Shown here piece after piece: positions 30,862-40,363 of a DNA stretch of 64,000 nt. Made by a program: the position numbers and the translations under genes. Origin of the DNA: Streptomyces abikoensis (GTDB taxonomy: Bacteria > Actinomycetota > Actinomycetes > Streptomycetales > Streptomycetaceae); NCBI RefSeq assembly GCF_014648775.1, contig NZ_BMRT01000004.1, forward strand, positions 372,001-436,000, written 5' to 3'. Positions within the stretch are counted from its first letter, which is position 1, and each line of letters starts with the position of its first letter. Under the pieces are notes generated by a model, which saw nothing but the letters and a program-made list of their open reading frames with translations, was not told the origin of the DNA and did not search any database.

Positions 30862-32001
30862 CTACCGCCCGTTGAACGCGTCCTTCAGTCGCGAGAACAG
30901 CCCCTGCTGCCCCGGCTTGAACTCGCCCGTCGGGCGTTCCTCGTTGCGCATCTTGGCGAGCTGGCGCAGCAGTTCCTCCTGCTGCGGGTCCAGCTTGGTC
31001 GGCGTGGTCACCTCGACGTGGACGACGAGGTCACCGCGGCCGCCGCCGCGCAGGTGGGTGACGCCCCGCTGGTGGAGCGGGATCGACTGGCCGGACTGGG
31101 TGCCCGGGCGGATGTCGATCTCCTCGACGCCGTCCAGGGTCTCCAGCGGCACCTTCGTGCCGAGCGCCGCCGCCGTCATCGGGATGGTGACCGTGCAGTG
31201 GAGGTCGTCGCCACGCCGCTGGAACATCGGGTGCGGCTTCTCGTGGATCTCCACGTAGAGGTCGCCGGCGGGGCCGCCGCCGGGGCCGACCTCGCCCTCG
31301 CCCGCGAGCTGGATCCGGGTGCCGTTGTCGACACCGGCGGGAATCTTCACCGTCAGGTTCCGCCGGGACCGGACGCGGCCGTCGCCGGCGCACTCCGGGC
31401 ACGGGGTCGGCACGACCGTGCCGAAGCCCTGGCACTGGGGGCAGGGGCGGGACGTCATGACCTGGCCCAGGAAGGACCGGGTGACCTGGGAGACCTCACC
31501 GCGGCCGCGGCACATGTCACAGGTCTGCGCGGACGTGCCCGGGGCGGCGCCCTCGCCGCTGCACGTGGTGCAGACGACGGCGGTGTCGACCTGGATGTCC
31601 TTGGTGGTGCCGAAGGCCGCCTCGGTCATGGTGACCTCGAGACGGATCATGGCGTCCTGGCCGCGGCGCGTGCGCGAGCGCGGACCGCGCTGCGAGGCCT
31701 GGCCGAAGAAGGCGTCCATGATGTCGGAGAAGTTGCCGAAGCCCGCGCCGCCGAAGCCGCCGCCGGCACCCGCGCCGCCCGAGGAGGACAGCGGGTCGCC
31801 GCCGAGGTCGTAGACCTGCTTCTTCTGCGGGTCGGAGAGCACCTCGTAAGCGGCGTTGATCTCCTTGAACCGCTCCTGGGTCTTCGGGTCCGGATTGACG
31901 TCCGGGTGGAGCTCTCGCGCGAGACGGCGGAAGGCCTTCTTGATCTCGTCCGCGGAGGCGTCGCGGCGGACGCCCAGGATCGCGTAGTAATCCGTGGCCA
32001 C
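30862..32001 (-). CDS. dnaJ: Chaperone DnaJ (second paralogue, HrcA-linked)
   Basis: Hsp40 co-chaperone that delivers substrates to DnaK. The 379-aa protein has a J domain with the HPD motif (ELHPDVNPD, about 34), a Gly/Phe region ([17 protein letters not shown]), four zinc CxxCxGxG repeats between about 140 and 210 ([32 protein letters not shown]), and C-terminal client domains. GTG 32001 abuts the hrcA stop. Heat-shock control through HrcA/CIRCE is expected. The 3' end is duplicated downstream. Confidence 0.96.
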   Translation of the reverse strand: MATDYYAILGVRRDASADEIKKAFRRLARELHPDVNPDPKTQERFKEINAAYEVLSDPQKKQVYDLGGDPLSSSGGAGAGGGFGGAGFGNFSDIMDAFFGQASQRGPRSRTRRGQDAMIRLEVTMTEAAFGTTKDIQVDTAVVCTTCSGEGAAPGTSAQTCDMCRGRGEVSQVTRSFLGQVMTSRPCPQCQGFGTVVPTPCPECAGDGRVRSRRNLTVKIPAGVDNGTRIQLAGEGEVGPGGGPAGDLYVEIHEKPHPMFQRRGDDLHCTVTIPMTAAALGTKVPLETLDGVEEIDIRPGTQSGQSIPLHQRGVTHLRGGGRGDLVVHVEVTTPTKLDPQQEELLRQLAKMRNEERPTGEFKPGQQGLFSRLKDAFNGR

Positions 32002-33018
32002 TTACGACTCCGCCAGGATCTGTCCGACGTAACGTGCCACTGCGCGTACCGCTCCCATCGTTCCGGGGTAGTCCATGCGGGTCGGTCCGACCACGCCGAG
32101 TTTGGCGACGGCCTCGCCGCCCGAACCGTAGCCGACGGCGACGACGGATGTGGAGTTCAGCCCCTCGTGGGCGTTCTCGTGACCGATGCGCACGGTCATC
32201 TCCGAGTCCTTGGCCTCGCCGAGCAGCTTGAGCAGCACGACCTGCTCCTCCAGCGCCTCCAGCACGGGCCGGATCGTCAGCGGGAAGTCATGACCGAAAC
32301 GAGTGAGATTGGCGGTGCCGCCGATCATCAGCCGCTCCTCGGTCTCCTCGACCAGCGTTTCGAGCAGGATCGAGAGGACTGTGGAAACGGTTCCGCGATC
32401 ATCCTTCTCGAACGACTCGGGGAGGTCCTGCACCAGCTGCGGCACGTCCGCGAACCGGCGGCCCACGACGCGGCTGTTCAGCCGCGCGCGCAGATCCGCC
32501 AGCGCGTTCTCCCCGACCGGCGCCGGGCAGTCGACCATGCGCTGCTCGACCCGCCCGGTGTCGGTGATCAGGACGAGCATCACCCGGGCCGGGGCCAGGG
32601 ACAGCAGCTCCACATGACGCACCGTCGAACGGGTCAGCGAGGGGTACTGCACCACCGCGACCTGACGCGTCAGCTGCGCCAGCAGCCGGACGGTCCGGGC
32701 CACCACGTCGTCCAGGTCGACGGCGCCGTCCAGGAAGTTGTGGATGGCGCGCCGCTCCGGCGTCGACAGGGGCTTGACGCCCGCGAGCCTGTCGACGAAG
32801 AGGCGGTAGCCCTTGTCGGTCGGGATGCGGCCGGCGCTGGTGTGAGGCTGGGCGATGTAGCCCTCCTCCTCCAGCGCGGCCATGTCGTTGCGCACGGTGG
32901 CCGGGGAGACCCCCAGCCGGTGCCGCTCGGTGAGCGCCTTGGAGCCCACGGGCTCCTCGGTACCCACGTAGTCCTGGACGATCGCGCGCAACACCTCGAG
33001 CCTTCGTTCGCTCAGCAT
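32002..33018 (-). CDS. hrcA: Heat-inducible transcriptional repressor HrcA
   Basis: Winged-helix repressor of CIRCE-controlled chaperone genes, 338 residues. The N-terminal DNA-binding domain includes [30 protein letters not shown] and the central GAF-like domain is complete. ATG 33018 follows GGAGGT at a good distance. It forms an operon with dnaJ, the stop TAA abutting its GTG. A perfect CIRCE lies 89 bp upstream, so it should regulate itself. Confidence 0.96.
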   Translation of the reverse strand: MLSERRLEVLRAIVQDYVGTEEPVGSKALTERHRLGVSPATVRNDMAALEEEGYIAQPHTSAGRIPTDKGYRLFVDRLAGVKPLSTPERRAIHNFLDGAVDLDDVVARTVRLLAQLTRQVAVVQYPSLTRSTVRHVELLSLAPARVMLVLITDTGRVEQRMVDCPAPVGENALADLRARLNSRVVGRRFADVPQLVQDLPESFEKDDRGTVSTVLSILLETLVEETEERLMIGGTANLTRFGHDFPLTIRPVLEALEEQVVLLKLLGEAKDSEMTVRIGHENAHEGLNSTSVVAVGYGSGGEAVAKLGVVGPTRMDYPGTMGAVRAVARYVGQILAES

Positions 33019-33106
33019 TCGCGCGCACCTCCAGTCCAGTGGTCCAGCCGTCGTACGACCGTACGGGTCCTACGGTTCCTTACCGGGTCTCACAGGGTCT
33101 TCACCC

Positions 33107-33133
33107 CTGGCACTCAATGGTCACGAGTGCCAG
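33107..33133 (-). promoter_or_regulatory. CIRCE element upstream of hrcA
   Basis: CTGGCACTC-AATGGTCAC-GAGTGCCAG is a 9-9-9 inverted repeat, matching the CIRCE pattern TTAGCACTC-N9-GAGTGCTAA with G+C-richer outer bases. It is the HrcA binding site (established for the element; site assignment by sequence). Confidence 0.92.
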
Positions 33134-33249
33134 ATCCCTCCAGCCAGTGTACGGCCGGGCCCCACGGCCAGGGCAAGGGCCGTCCTCGCCGCGTGCCCGC
33201 GGCCGGGCCGCAGCAGGCAACCGTACCGCTCTGCCGCTAGCGTCGCGGT

Positions 33250-33993
33250 ATGCAGACGCAAGGGGATGCCGGCACCGCGCACGCCGGTGGGGAGCACTGG
33301 GAACGGCTCGCGCCCGGGGTCGTCCGCCGCAGGTTGCCGGGCTGGGACGCGACCGTCGGGGCGATCGCGGGGGCGGACGGCGTGCTCGTCGTCGACACGG
33401 GCTCGTCGCTGCGCGATGGGGTGGAGATCCGTCGCGAGGTGCAGGAGCTCTTCGGGCTCCCCGTGACGCACATCGCACTCACCCACCCCCACTTCGACCA
33501 CGTCCTGGGCACGGCCGCGTTCTCCGGCGTCCAGGTGTACGCGGCGGTGGGCACCGAGGAGCTGCTGGCGCGGGAGCGGGAGGAGCTGCGGCACGACGCG
33601 GTCCGGCACGGCATGGAGCCCGACACCGCCGCCGAGGCCGTGGACCTCCTCGTCCTCCCCCACCACCCGGTGTCCGGGGAGGTCACCGTCGACCTGGGCG
33701 GCGGCCGGCGGGTGCTGCTCGCCAACATCGGCCCCGGGCACACGGCGCACGACCTGGCCGCGCTGGTGGCGGGGGAACGCGAGGTCGTCTTCTGCGGCGA
33801 CGTCGTCGAGGAGTCCGGCGAGCCGCAGGCGGGCCCGGACGCCCTCCCCCACGCCTGGCCGGCGGCCCTGGACCGGCTGCTGTCCCTCGGCGGCGACGAC
33901 GCGCTCTACGTGCCGGGGCACGGCGCGGTCGTGGACGCGGCGTTCGTACGGGCGCAGCGCGACGCGCTGGCGGAGCGCTTCGGCGTGTCGTGA
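33250..33993 (+). CDS. MBL-fold metallo-hydrolase
   Basis: Binuclear-metal hydrolase of 247 residues, with VVDTGSS near residue 50, the metal motif THPHFDHVLG (about 78-87), GPGHTAHDL near 160, a CGDVVEE Asp site, and the final GHGAVVD His. The substrate is not identifiable; the family includes glyoxalase-like and beta-lactamase-like enzymes. It starts just outside the hrcA promoter on the other strand. Confidence 0.88.
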   Translation: MQTQGDAGTAHAGGEHWERLAPGVVRRRLPGWDATVGAIAGADGVLVVDTGSSLRDGVEIRREVQELFGLPVTHIALTHPHFDHVLGTAAFSGVQVYAAVGTEELLAREREELRHDAVRHGMEPDTAAEAVDLLVLPHHPVSGEVTVDLGGGRRVLLANIGPGHTAHDLAALVAGEREVVFCGDVVEESGEPQAGPDALPHAWPAALDRLLSLGGDDALYVPGHGAVVDAAFVRAQRDALAERFGVS

Positions 33994-34017
33994 CGGTGGT
34001 GTGGATCTTGAACCACA

Positions 34018-34857
34018 ATGGCCCGCATGTGGAGCAAGCGGTACAGCCCTGATCTCACTCCTCCGTGGAAGCGGTCCGCTCCCGTGCCCGAGATCCCGGC
34101 GGAGCCGGATCTCGTGGTCGAGGAGGTCACGACCGGTTTCTGCGGGGCGGTGATCCGCTGCGAGAAGACGGCCCAGGGGCCGACGGTGACGCTGGAGGAC
34201 CGCTTCGGCAAGTGCCGGGTGTTCCCCCTGGAGCCGCGCGGGTTCCTGCTGGACGGCCGGGTCGTCACCCTCGTCCGCCCGGCCCCCGCTCCCCCGGCGG
34301 CCCCCGCCCGCACCGCCTCCGGCTCCCTCGCCGTCCCCGGCGCCCGCGCCCGCGTCGCCCGCGCGGGCCGCATCTACGTCGAGGGCCGGCACGACGCGGA
34401 GCTCGTGGAGCGGGTGTGGGGCGACGACCTGCGCGTCGAGGGCGTGGTCGTCGAGTACCTGGAGGGCGTCGACGACCTCCCGTCGATCGTCCGCGCCTTC
34501 GGCCCGGGGCCGGACGCGCGGCTGGGCGTCCTGGTCGACCACCTCGTACCGGGCTCGAAGGAGTCGCGCATCGCGGCGGAGGTGACGGCGGAGTCCCCGC
34601 ACGTGCTGGTCGTGGGTCACCCGTACGTGGACGTCTGGGAGGCCGTGAAGCCCGCGTCCGTGGGGATTCCGGGGTGGCCGACGGTGCCGCGGGGGCAGGA
34701 CTGGAAGACGGGGGTGTGCGGGGCGCTCGGGTGGCCGGCGAACACGGGGGCCGCGTGGCAACGGATCCTGAGCTCGGTCCGCTCGTACAAGGACCTGGAG
34801 CCCGCGCTCCTGGGCCGCGTCGAGGAGCTGATCGACTTCGTGACGGTGGGCACCTAG
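34018..34857 (+). CDS. DUF3097 protein, Toprim-like core
   Basis: Actinobacterial protein of 279 residues. The N-terminal half is a small beta domain (VIRCEKTAQGPTVTLEDRFGKCRVFPL). The C-terminal half has GRIYVEGRHDAELVERVWG followed by VVVEYLEGVDDLPSIVRAF and LGVLVDHLVPGSKESRIAAEV. The conserved Glu and the later Asp-x-x-x-Pro-Gly pattern resemble the Toprim fold of RNase M5 and primases. A nucleic-acid cleaving role is inference. It is 24 bases after the MBL gene and probably in the same operon. Confidence 0.85.
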   Translation: MARMWSKRYSPDLTPPWKRSAPVPEIPAEPDLVVEEVTTGFCGAVIRCEKTAQGPTVTLEDRFGKCRVFPLEPRGFLLDGRVVTLVRPAPAPPAAPARTASGSLAVPGARARVARAGRIYVEGRHDAELVERVWGDDLRVEGVVVEYLEGVDDLPSIVRAFGPGPDARLGVLVDHLVPGSKESRIAAEVTAESPHVLVVGHPYVDVWEAVKPASVGIPGWPTVPRGQDWKTGVCGALGWPANTGAAWQRILSSVRSYKDLEPALLGRVEELIDFVTVGT

Positions 34858-34934
34858 TCGGCTTGTGGGCAGGCGTTCCGCAGGGCTGGGGGCACCTCCC
34901 AGCGGTAGCTGGGGGAGGGTGGGCACAAGCCGAC
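34857..34934. terminator. Bidirectional terminator with long inverted repeat
   Basis: GTCGGCTTGTG (34857-34867) and CACAAGCCGAC (34924-34934) form an 11-bp outer stem, with an inner CTCCCAGC/GCTGGGGGAG hairpin. It lies between the convergent DUF3097 and hemW genes. Confidence 0.7.
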
Positions 34935-34960
34935 CACCGGGCCGCACCCGGAAGCGCTCC

Positions 34961-36193
34961 TCAGTCCACCAGGTCGCGGACGACCGCGTCGGCCAGCAGA
35001 CGACCCCGCAGGGTCAGCGCGGCCCGCCCGCGCTCGTAGGCGTCCGGCCGCAGCAGGCCGTCCGCAAGCGCCCGGGCCGCCGCCCGGGAACCGGCCGGCT
35101 TCAGGAGCGACAACGGGCACCCCTCCTCCAACCGCAGCTCCAACAGAATCCGCTCCACCCGCCGGTCCTCCTCCGAGAGGAGCTCCCGCCCCGCCCCCGG
35201 CGACCGCCCCTCGGCCAGCGCCTGCGCGTACGCCCCCGGATGCTTGACGTTCCACCACCGCACGCCCCCCACGTGGGAGTGCGCCCCCGGCCCCGCGCCC
35301 CACCAGTCCGCGCCGCGCCAGTAGAGCTCGTTGTGACGGCAGCGGCCCGCCTCGTTCGTCGCCCAGTTCGAGACCTCGTACCAGGAGAAGCCGGCCGCCG
35401 AGAGCGCCTCCTCGGCGATCAGGTAGCGGTCCGCGTGGACGTCGTCGTCCGTCATCGGCACCTCGCCGCGCCGGATGCGCCGCGCGAGCTGCGTGCCCTC
35501 CTCGACGATCAGGGCGTACGCCGAGACGTGGTCGGGGCCCGCGCCGATGACCGCGTCCAGGGAGGCGCGCCAGTCGTCGTCGCTCTCCCCCGGCGTGCCG
35601 TAGATCAGGTCGAGGTTGACGTGCTCGAAGCCCGCCGCGCGCGCCTCCGCCACGCACGCCTCCGGGCGGCCCGGGGTGTGGGTGCGGTCGAGGATCTTCA
35701 GGACGTGCTGCCGGGCGCTCTGCATGCCGAAGGAGACGCGGTTGAAGCCGGCGGCCCGCAGCTCCTCCAGGTAGCGGGGGTCGACGGACTCGGGGTTGGC
35801 CTCCGTGGTGACCTCGGCGCCGTCCGCCAGCCCGAACTCGTCGCGGATCGCGGCGAGCATCCGGCCCAGGTCGGCGGCGGGCAGCAGCGTGGGCGTGCCG
35901 CCGCCCACGAAGACCGTCTCGACCGGGCGCGGGTCGTCGCCGAGCACCTTGCGGGCGAGGCGGATCTCCTCGGCGACCGTCTCCGCGTAGTTCTCGCGGG
36001 AGGCGAGGGCGCCGCCGGAGCCGCGCAGCTCGTTCGCGGTGTAGGTGTTGAAGTCGCAGTAGCCGCAGCGGGTGGCGCAGTACGGGACGTGGAGGTAGAA
36101 GCCGAGGGGCCGCTGCCCGGAGCCGTCGAGGGCGTGGCGGGGCAGTGCCCCGTCCTCGGGCATGGGCTCACCATCGGGCAGTACGGAAGGCAT
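34961..36193 (-). CDS. hemW: Radical SAM heme chaperone HemW
   Basis: HemN-like radical SAM protein of about 410 residues that acts as a heme chaperone in studied homologues. The cluster motif CATRCGYCDF (CxxxCxxC) is at about 47-56, with the SAM motif GGGTPTLLPA nearby and the C-terminal HemN domain. The start is placed at ATG 36193 (MPSVLPDGEP); an ATG at 36202 adds three residues and is nearly equal. It lies in the lepA-hemW-hrcA order of actinobacteria, with a phosphatase and an acyl-CoA synthetase inserted. Confidence 0.93.
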   Translation of the reverse strand: MPSVLPDGEPMPEDGALPRHALDGSGQRPLGFYLHVPYCATRCGYCDFNTYTANELRGSGGALASRENYAETVAEEIRLARKVLGDDPRPVETVFVGGGTPTLLPAADLGRMLAAIRDEFGLADGAEVTTEANPESVDPRYLEELRAAGFNRVSFGMQSARQHVLKILDRTHTPGRPEACVAEARAAGFEHVNLDLIYGTPGESDDDWRASLDAVIGAGPDHVSAYALIVEEGTQLARRIRRGEVPMTDDDVHADRYLIAEEALSAAGFSWYEVSNWATNEAGRCRHNELYWRGADWWGAGPGAHSHVGGVRWWNVKHPGAYAQALAEGRSPGAGRELLSEEDRRVERILLELRLEEGCPLSLLKPAGSRAAARALADGLLRPDAYERGRAALTLRGRLLADAVVRDLVD

Positions 36194-36220
36194 ACCGCCC
36201 ATTGTCCGGCATGCCGCGGG

Positions 36221-38119
36221 TTACTCGGCCCGCAGCACCAGCAGCGCCAGGTCGTCGTCCGGCGGCGTCGGCGCGAAGCCGTGGACGGCGCGGCGGATGC
36301 GCCCGGCGACGCCTTCGGCCGTGAGGCCCGCGCAGCCCGCGAGGGCGGTGGCGAGGCCGTCGCCGTCGTCGAAGAGGCGGTTGCCGGCCTTGCGCTCGGT
36401 GACGCCGTCGGTGACGCACAGCAGGGTGTCGCCGTGCGCGAGGTCGAAGGACTGGCTGACGTAGGTGACGTCGTCGACGACGCCGAGGAGCATCTGCGGC
36501 GCCGCCACGCTGCGCACCGATCCGTCGGGGCGCAGGAGCAGCGGCAGCGGGTGCCCGGCGCTGGCGAGGGTGCAGCGGACGCCCTCGCGGTGGGGCACGA
36601 GCTCGCCGTAGAGGAGGGACAGGAAGCGCGGCCCGGCGCCGGTCTCCGCTTCGGCCGCCTCCTCGGCGAGCATCCGGTTGAGCCGGGTGAGGACGTCGCC
36701 GACGCCGTACCCCTCCTTCCCCAGGAGCCGGAGCCAGGGGCGGACGAGGCCGGTGGTCACGGCGGCCTCGGGGCCGCTGCCGCAGACGTCGCCGAGGGCG
36801 AAGCACCAGCGGTCGGGCCCGGCGGCGAAGACGTCGTAGAAGTCGCCGCCGGCGGCCGTGTCGCCGCGGGGTTCGTAGACGACGGCCTTGTCGAGGCCGG
36901 GGATCTCGGCGACGCGGCGCGGGAGCAGCCCGCGCTGGAGGATGCGGCTGATGGTGGCCTGGCGGGTGTATTTGCGGGCGGAGGCGAGGGCCAGGGCGAG
37001 GCGGCGGGCGAAGTCCTCGGTGAGGGTGACGACGTCGCCGCTCATGGCGGTGGGCCCGGAGCGGCCCAGCAGGAGGGTGCCGACGCCCCGGCCGCCCGCG
37101 ACCAGCCGGCAGGCCAGGGCCGAGCCGTGGGCCGGGCCCCCGGCGGTTCCGTCGGACGGGCCGTCGCACGGGCCGTCCGACGGCCCGGCGGGGGCGTGGG
37201 GCCAGGGGACGGCGCGGCCGGCGGGGGCCAGGGCGGGCGGGGTGCGCTGGAGGGCGAGCCGGAGGGGCTCGACGCAGCTCTCGTGGGCGTGCCAGACGCG
37301 GGAGAGGCGCGGGGCGGGGCGGAGGCCGCCGGGGGTGCTCTCGGCGTCGAGCCAGACGGCGCACCAGTCGGCGAGGCGGGGGACGGCGAGCTGGGTGGCG
37401 AGGGAGGCGACGGTGTCCTCGTCGAACTGGCCGGAGAGCAGTTCGGAGGCCTCGGCGAGGAAGGACAGGGCGCGGTGGGGGCCGCTGTCGCCGAGATCGC
37501 GGGCGGGTGGTTCGCAGGGGGTGCCGGGGGCGAGGATCTCGGCTACGCGGAGGTCGCCGAGGAGGGTGTGGTCGACGGCGTACGAAGGGCCCGTGGGGTC
37601 CCTGGGGCTGGTGGGGAGGTGGAACCAGACGGTCTTGTCGGTGCGGCGGTAGGCGGTGCCCCAGGTCTCGGCCAGTTCGGCGACGAGGCGCAGGCCCTGG
37701 CCGCCGTGGGCGGGGCCGTCGGCGCGGTCCCCGCAGCCCTGGCGGGGGCGGGCGCGGAACTCCCGGGCGGGGTGGTGGTCGGTGACCTCGACGACGAGGC
37801 TGCCGCCGCGCGCGGGATCGAGCCGGCATTCGAGGTCGACCGATGTCCCGGCGTGCACCACGGCGTTGGTCACCAGCTCGCTGACGAGCAGCGTGGCGTC
37901 GTCGGTGACCACGGCGTGGGCGTTCCACCCGGCGAGCACGCTGCGGACGAACCGCCGGGCGGCGGAGGGCGCGCGGGCGTCGCCGGGGAGGCTGGTGCGG
38001 GCCGTGGGCGGTCCGGACGGCGACGGGTCGGGGCTACGGGCGGGGTTGCGTGGAACCGGCCCGTCCGTACGGGGCTTCGGTGATGTCCTCACAGTGGCGC
38101 TCCTGACCGCATACGGCAT
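36221..38119 (-). CDS. SpoIIE-family PP2C phosphatase with N-terminal HATPase domain
   Basis: Multidomain signalling protein of 632 residues. An N-terminal SpoIIAB-like ATP-binding domain (about 55-165) has SELVTNAVVHAGTSVD and GQGLRLVAELAETWG. A GAF-like central region (about 180-370) follows, then a PP2C/SpoIIE phosphatase domain (about 395-632) with GDFYDVFA, ALGDVCGSGPEAA and ASAGHPLPLLLRP metal motifs. It may both phosphorylate and dephosphorylate anti-sigma antagonists. The Ser/Thr kinase-like part needs its own antagonist partner, which is not adjacent. Many paralogues exist in Streptomyces. Confidence 0.88.
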   Translation of the reverse strand: MPYAVRSATVRTSPKPRTDGPVPRNPARSPDPSPSGPPTARTSLPGDARAPSAARRFVRSVLAGWNAHAVVTDDATLLVSELVTNAVVHAGTSVDLECRLDPARGGSLVVEVTDHHPAREFRARPRQGCGDRADGPAHGGQGLRLVAELAETWGTAYRRTDKTVWFHLPTSPRDPTGPSYAVDHTLLGDLRVAEILAPGTPCEPPARDLGDSGPHRALSFLAEASELLSGQFDEDTVASLATQLAVPRLADWCAVWLDAESTPGGLRPAPRLSRVWHAHESCVEPLRLALQRTPPALAPAGRAVPWPHAPAGPSDGPCDGPSDGTAGGPAHGSALACRLVAGGRGVGTLLLGRSGPTAMSGDVVTLTEDFARRLALALASARKYTRQATISRILQRGLLPRRVAEIPGLDKAVVYEPRGDTAAGGDFYDVFAAGPDRWCFALGDVCGSGPEAAVTTGLVRPWLRLLGKEGYGVGDVLTRLNRMLAEEAAEAETGAGPRFLSLLYGELVPHREGVRCTLASAGHPLPLLLRPDGSVRSVAAPQMLLGVVDDVTYVSQSFDLAHGDTLLCVTDGVTERKAGNRLFDDGDGLATALAGCAGLTAEGVAGRIRRAVHGFAPTPPDDDLALLVLRAE

Positions 38120-38248
38120 AGTGCGGATTTCACCACCGACAGACTGACAGACTGTCGGTGCTCAGGTGCGCCGAGTTGAGTAAGTGACCGCTATGGGAGT
38201 ACGCGGGCCGCACGGCCCCCGACCGGGCCTTCCCGCCGCTCCCACCTG

Positions 38249-40138
38249 TCAGTCTTCCTTGGAGCCCGCGTACATCTCCTCGATGAGGTCCTTGTACGTA
38301 CGCTCGACGACCGGCCGCTTGAGCTTGAGGCTGGGGGTCAGCTCGCCGTGCTCGATGTCGAGGTCGCGGGGCAGCAGCCGGAACTTCTTGATCGTCTGCC
38401 AGCGCTGGAGCCCCTCGTTCAGCTCCCGCACATAGCCCCCGATGAGCGCCTGGGTCTCCTCGGCGGCGACCACGTCCGCGTACGAACGGTCCTCCATGCC
38501 CTGCTCCTTGGCCCAGGTCAGCAGGGCCGGGCCGTCGAGGGCGATGAGGGCGGTGCAGTAATTGCGGTCGGCGCCGTGCACCAGGATGTTGGAGACGTAG
38601 GGGCACACGGCCTTGAAGCGGCCCTCGATCTCGGCGGGGGCGATGTACTTGCCGCCCGATGTCTTGATCAGGTCCTTCTTCCGGTCGGTGATCCGCAGAT
38701 AGCCGTCCGGGGAGAGCTCGCCGATGTCGCCGGTGTGGAACCAGCCGTCGGGCTCCAGCACCTCGCCGGTCTTCTCGGGCTGGCCGTGGTAGCCCTCCAT
38801 GACGCCGGGGCTGCGCAGCAGGATCTCGCCGTCGTCGGCGATGCGCACCTCGGTGCCGGGCAGGGGCTTGCCGACGGTGCCGGTGCGGTAGGCCTCGCCG
38901 GGGTTGACGAGGTTGGCGGCGCTGGTCTCGGTGAGGCCGTAGCCCTCCAGGATGTGGATGCCGGCGCCGGCGAAGAAGTAGCCGATGTCGGGGGCGAGGG
39001 CGGAGGCGCCGGAGACGCAGGCGCGCAGCCGGCCGCCGAAGGCGTCGCGGATCTTGGCGTAGACGAGGGCGTCGGCGACGCGGTGCTTGGCGGCGAGCCC
39101 GAAGGGGACGGCCTTGCTGCCGGTGCGGCGGTAGTTGTCCTGGGAGACCTTGGCGTACTCGCGGGCGACCTCGGCGGCCCAGCGGAAGATCTTGTACTTG
39201 GCCGGGCCGCCCTCGCGGGCCTTGGCCGCGACCCCGTTGTAGACCTTCTCGAAGATCCGGGGGACGGCGGCCATATAGGTGGGGCGGACGATCGGCAGGT
39301 TCTCCACGATCTTGTCGACCCGGCCGTCCACGGCGGTGATGTGGCCGACGCTGATGTGCCCGGCGGTGAGCACCTTGCCGAAGACGTGGGCGAGCGGCAG
39401 CCACAGGTACTGCACGTCGTCGGGGCGGACGAGCTCGGTGGCCTGGATCGCGCGGGACATGTACGACCAGGCGTCGTGGCGCAGCCGTACGCCCTTGGGG
39501 CGGCCGGTGGTACCGGAGGTGTAGATGAGGGTGGCGAGCTGCTCGGGGCGCAGGGCGGCGATGCGGTCCTTGACGGCCCGGGGGTGGCGCTCCAGGTGGG
39601 CGGTGCCGCGCTTCTCCAGGTCGGCGAGGGAGAGCACCCAGCCCTCCGGGTCGCCCTCGGCGGGGACGGCGTCGGCCGCGTCGATGACGACGACGTGGGC
39701 GAGGTGCGGGAGTTCGGCGCGGCGCAGCCGGGCCTTGGCCAGCTGGGCGGCGTCCTCGGCGATCAGGATCCGGCAGTCGGCGTCCGAGAGCATGAAGGCG
39801 GTCTCGTCGGCGTTGGTGCTCGGGTAGACGGGGGTGGTGGCGGTGCCCGCGCACATGATGCCGAGGTCGGCGAGGATCCAGTCCACCCGGGTGGAGGAGG
39901 CGAGGGCGACGCGCTCCTGGGGGAGGACGCCGAGGTCGATCAGGCCGGCGGCGATGGCGAAGACCCGGTCGGCGGCCTGCCGCCAGGTGAGCGAGGCCCA
40001 GGTGTCGGGGCCCTCGCCGGAGGGGGACGGCACGGGGTGGCGGTAGGCCTCCGCGTCCGGTGTGGCCTCGACCCGTTCGAGGAAGAGCGTCGCCACGGAG
40101 GGCGGCCTGTTCTCGATCAGAGCCTGTGTCTCGGTCAC
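38249..40138 (-). CDS. Long-chain acyl-CoA synthetase (AMP-dependent)
   Basis: Activates fatty acids to acyl-CoA using ATP. The 629-aa protein has the AMP-binding motif YTSGTTGRPKG (about 206-216), GYGLTETSAANLVN, and the later segment GYLRITDRKKDLIKTSGGK. Length and order match the FadD15-like group. It is followed by the SpoIIE-type gene on the same strand after about 129 bases. It may function in lipid turnover or in loading a nearby acyltransferase; none is seen. Confidence 0.92.
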   Translation of the reverse strand: MTETQALIENRPPSVATLFLERVEATPDAEAYRHPVPSPSGEGPDTWASLTWRQAADRVFAIAAGLIDLGVLPQERVALASSTRVDWILADLGIMCAGTATTPVYPSTNADETAFMLSDADCRILIAEDAAQLAKARLRRAELPHLAHVVVIDAADAVPAEGDPEGWVLSLADLEKRGTAHLERHPRAVKDRIAALRPEQLATLIYTSGTTGRPKGVRLRHDAWSYMSRAIQATELVRPDDVQYLWLPLAHVFGKVLTAGHISVGHITAVDGRVDKIVENLPIVRPTYMAAVPRIFEKVYNGVAAKAREGGPAKYKIFRWAAEVAREYAKVSQDNYRRTGSKAVPFGLAAKHRVADALVYAKIRDAFGGRLRACVSGASALAPDIGYFFAGAGIHILEGYGLTETSAANLVNPGEAYRTGTVGKPLPGTEVRIADDGEILLRSPGVMEGYHGQPEKTGEVLEPDGWFHTGDIGELSPDGYLRITDRKKDLIKTSGGKYIAPAEIEGRFKAVCPYVSNILVHGADRNYCTALIALDGPALLTWAKEQGMEDRSYADVVAAEETQALIGGYVRELNEGLQRWQTIKKFRLLPRDLDIEHGELTPSLKLKRPVVERTYKDLIEEMYAGSKED

Positions 40139-40300
40139 GGCATCCTCCGGGGTCCGGCTTCGTCGCTGGACTGCTTTCGTTGGCTTTCACCCTGGTGACC
40201 CGCGAGTAACCTCCGCGAGCAGTGATCAGACTAGAGCGGAAGGGCCTCTCGCGTAAGAGTGCGAGGGGGCACGGTTTGGCCGAGGGGTTTCCACAAACGG

Positions 40301-40337
40301 CGACGTGCCCCGACCGGGGACCGGTCGGGGCACGTCG
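40301..40337 (-). terminator. Terminator hairpin downstream of lepA
   Basis: CGACGTGCCCCGACC (40301-40315) and GGTCGGGGCACGTCG (40323-40337) form a 15-bp stem with a seven-base loop, 27 bases beyond the lepA stop on the minus strand. Confidence 0.8.
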
Positions 40338-40363
40338 CGCGCTGCGCCGCGGGCGCGTGAGGG

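Noticed and set aside
34865-38083. A 1072-codon plus-strand frame opposite hemW and the SpoIIE-type gene
   Set aside because: It is a shadow of real minus-strand genes with complete catalytic motifs.
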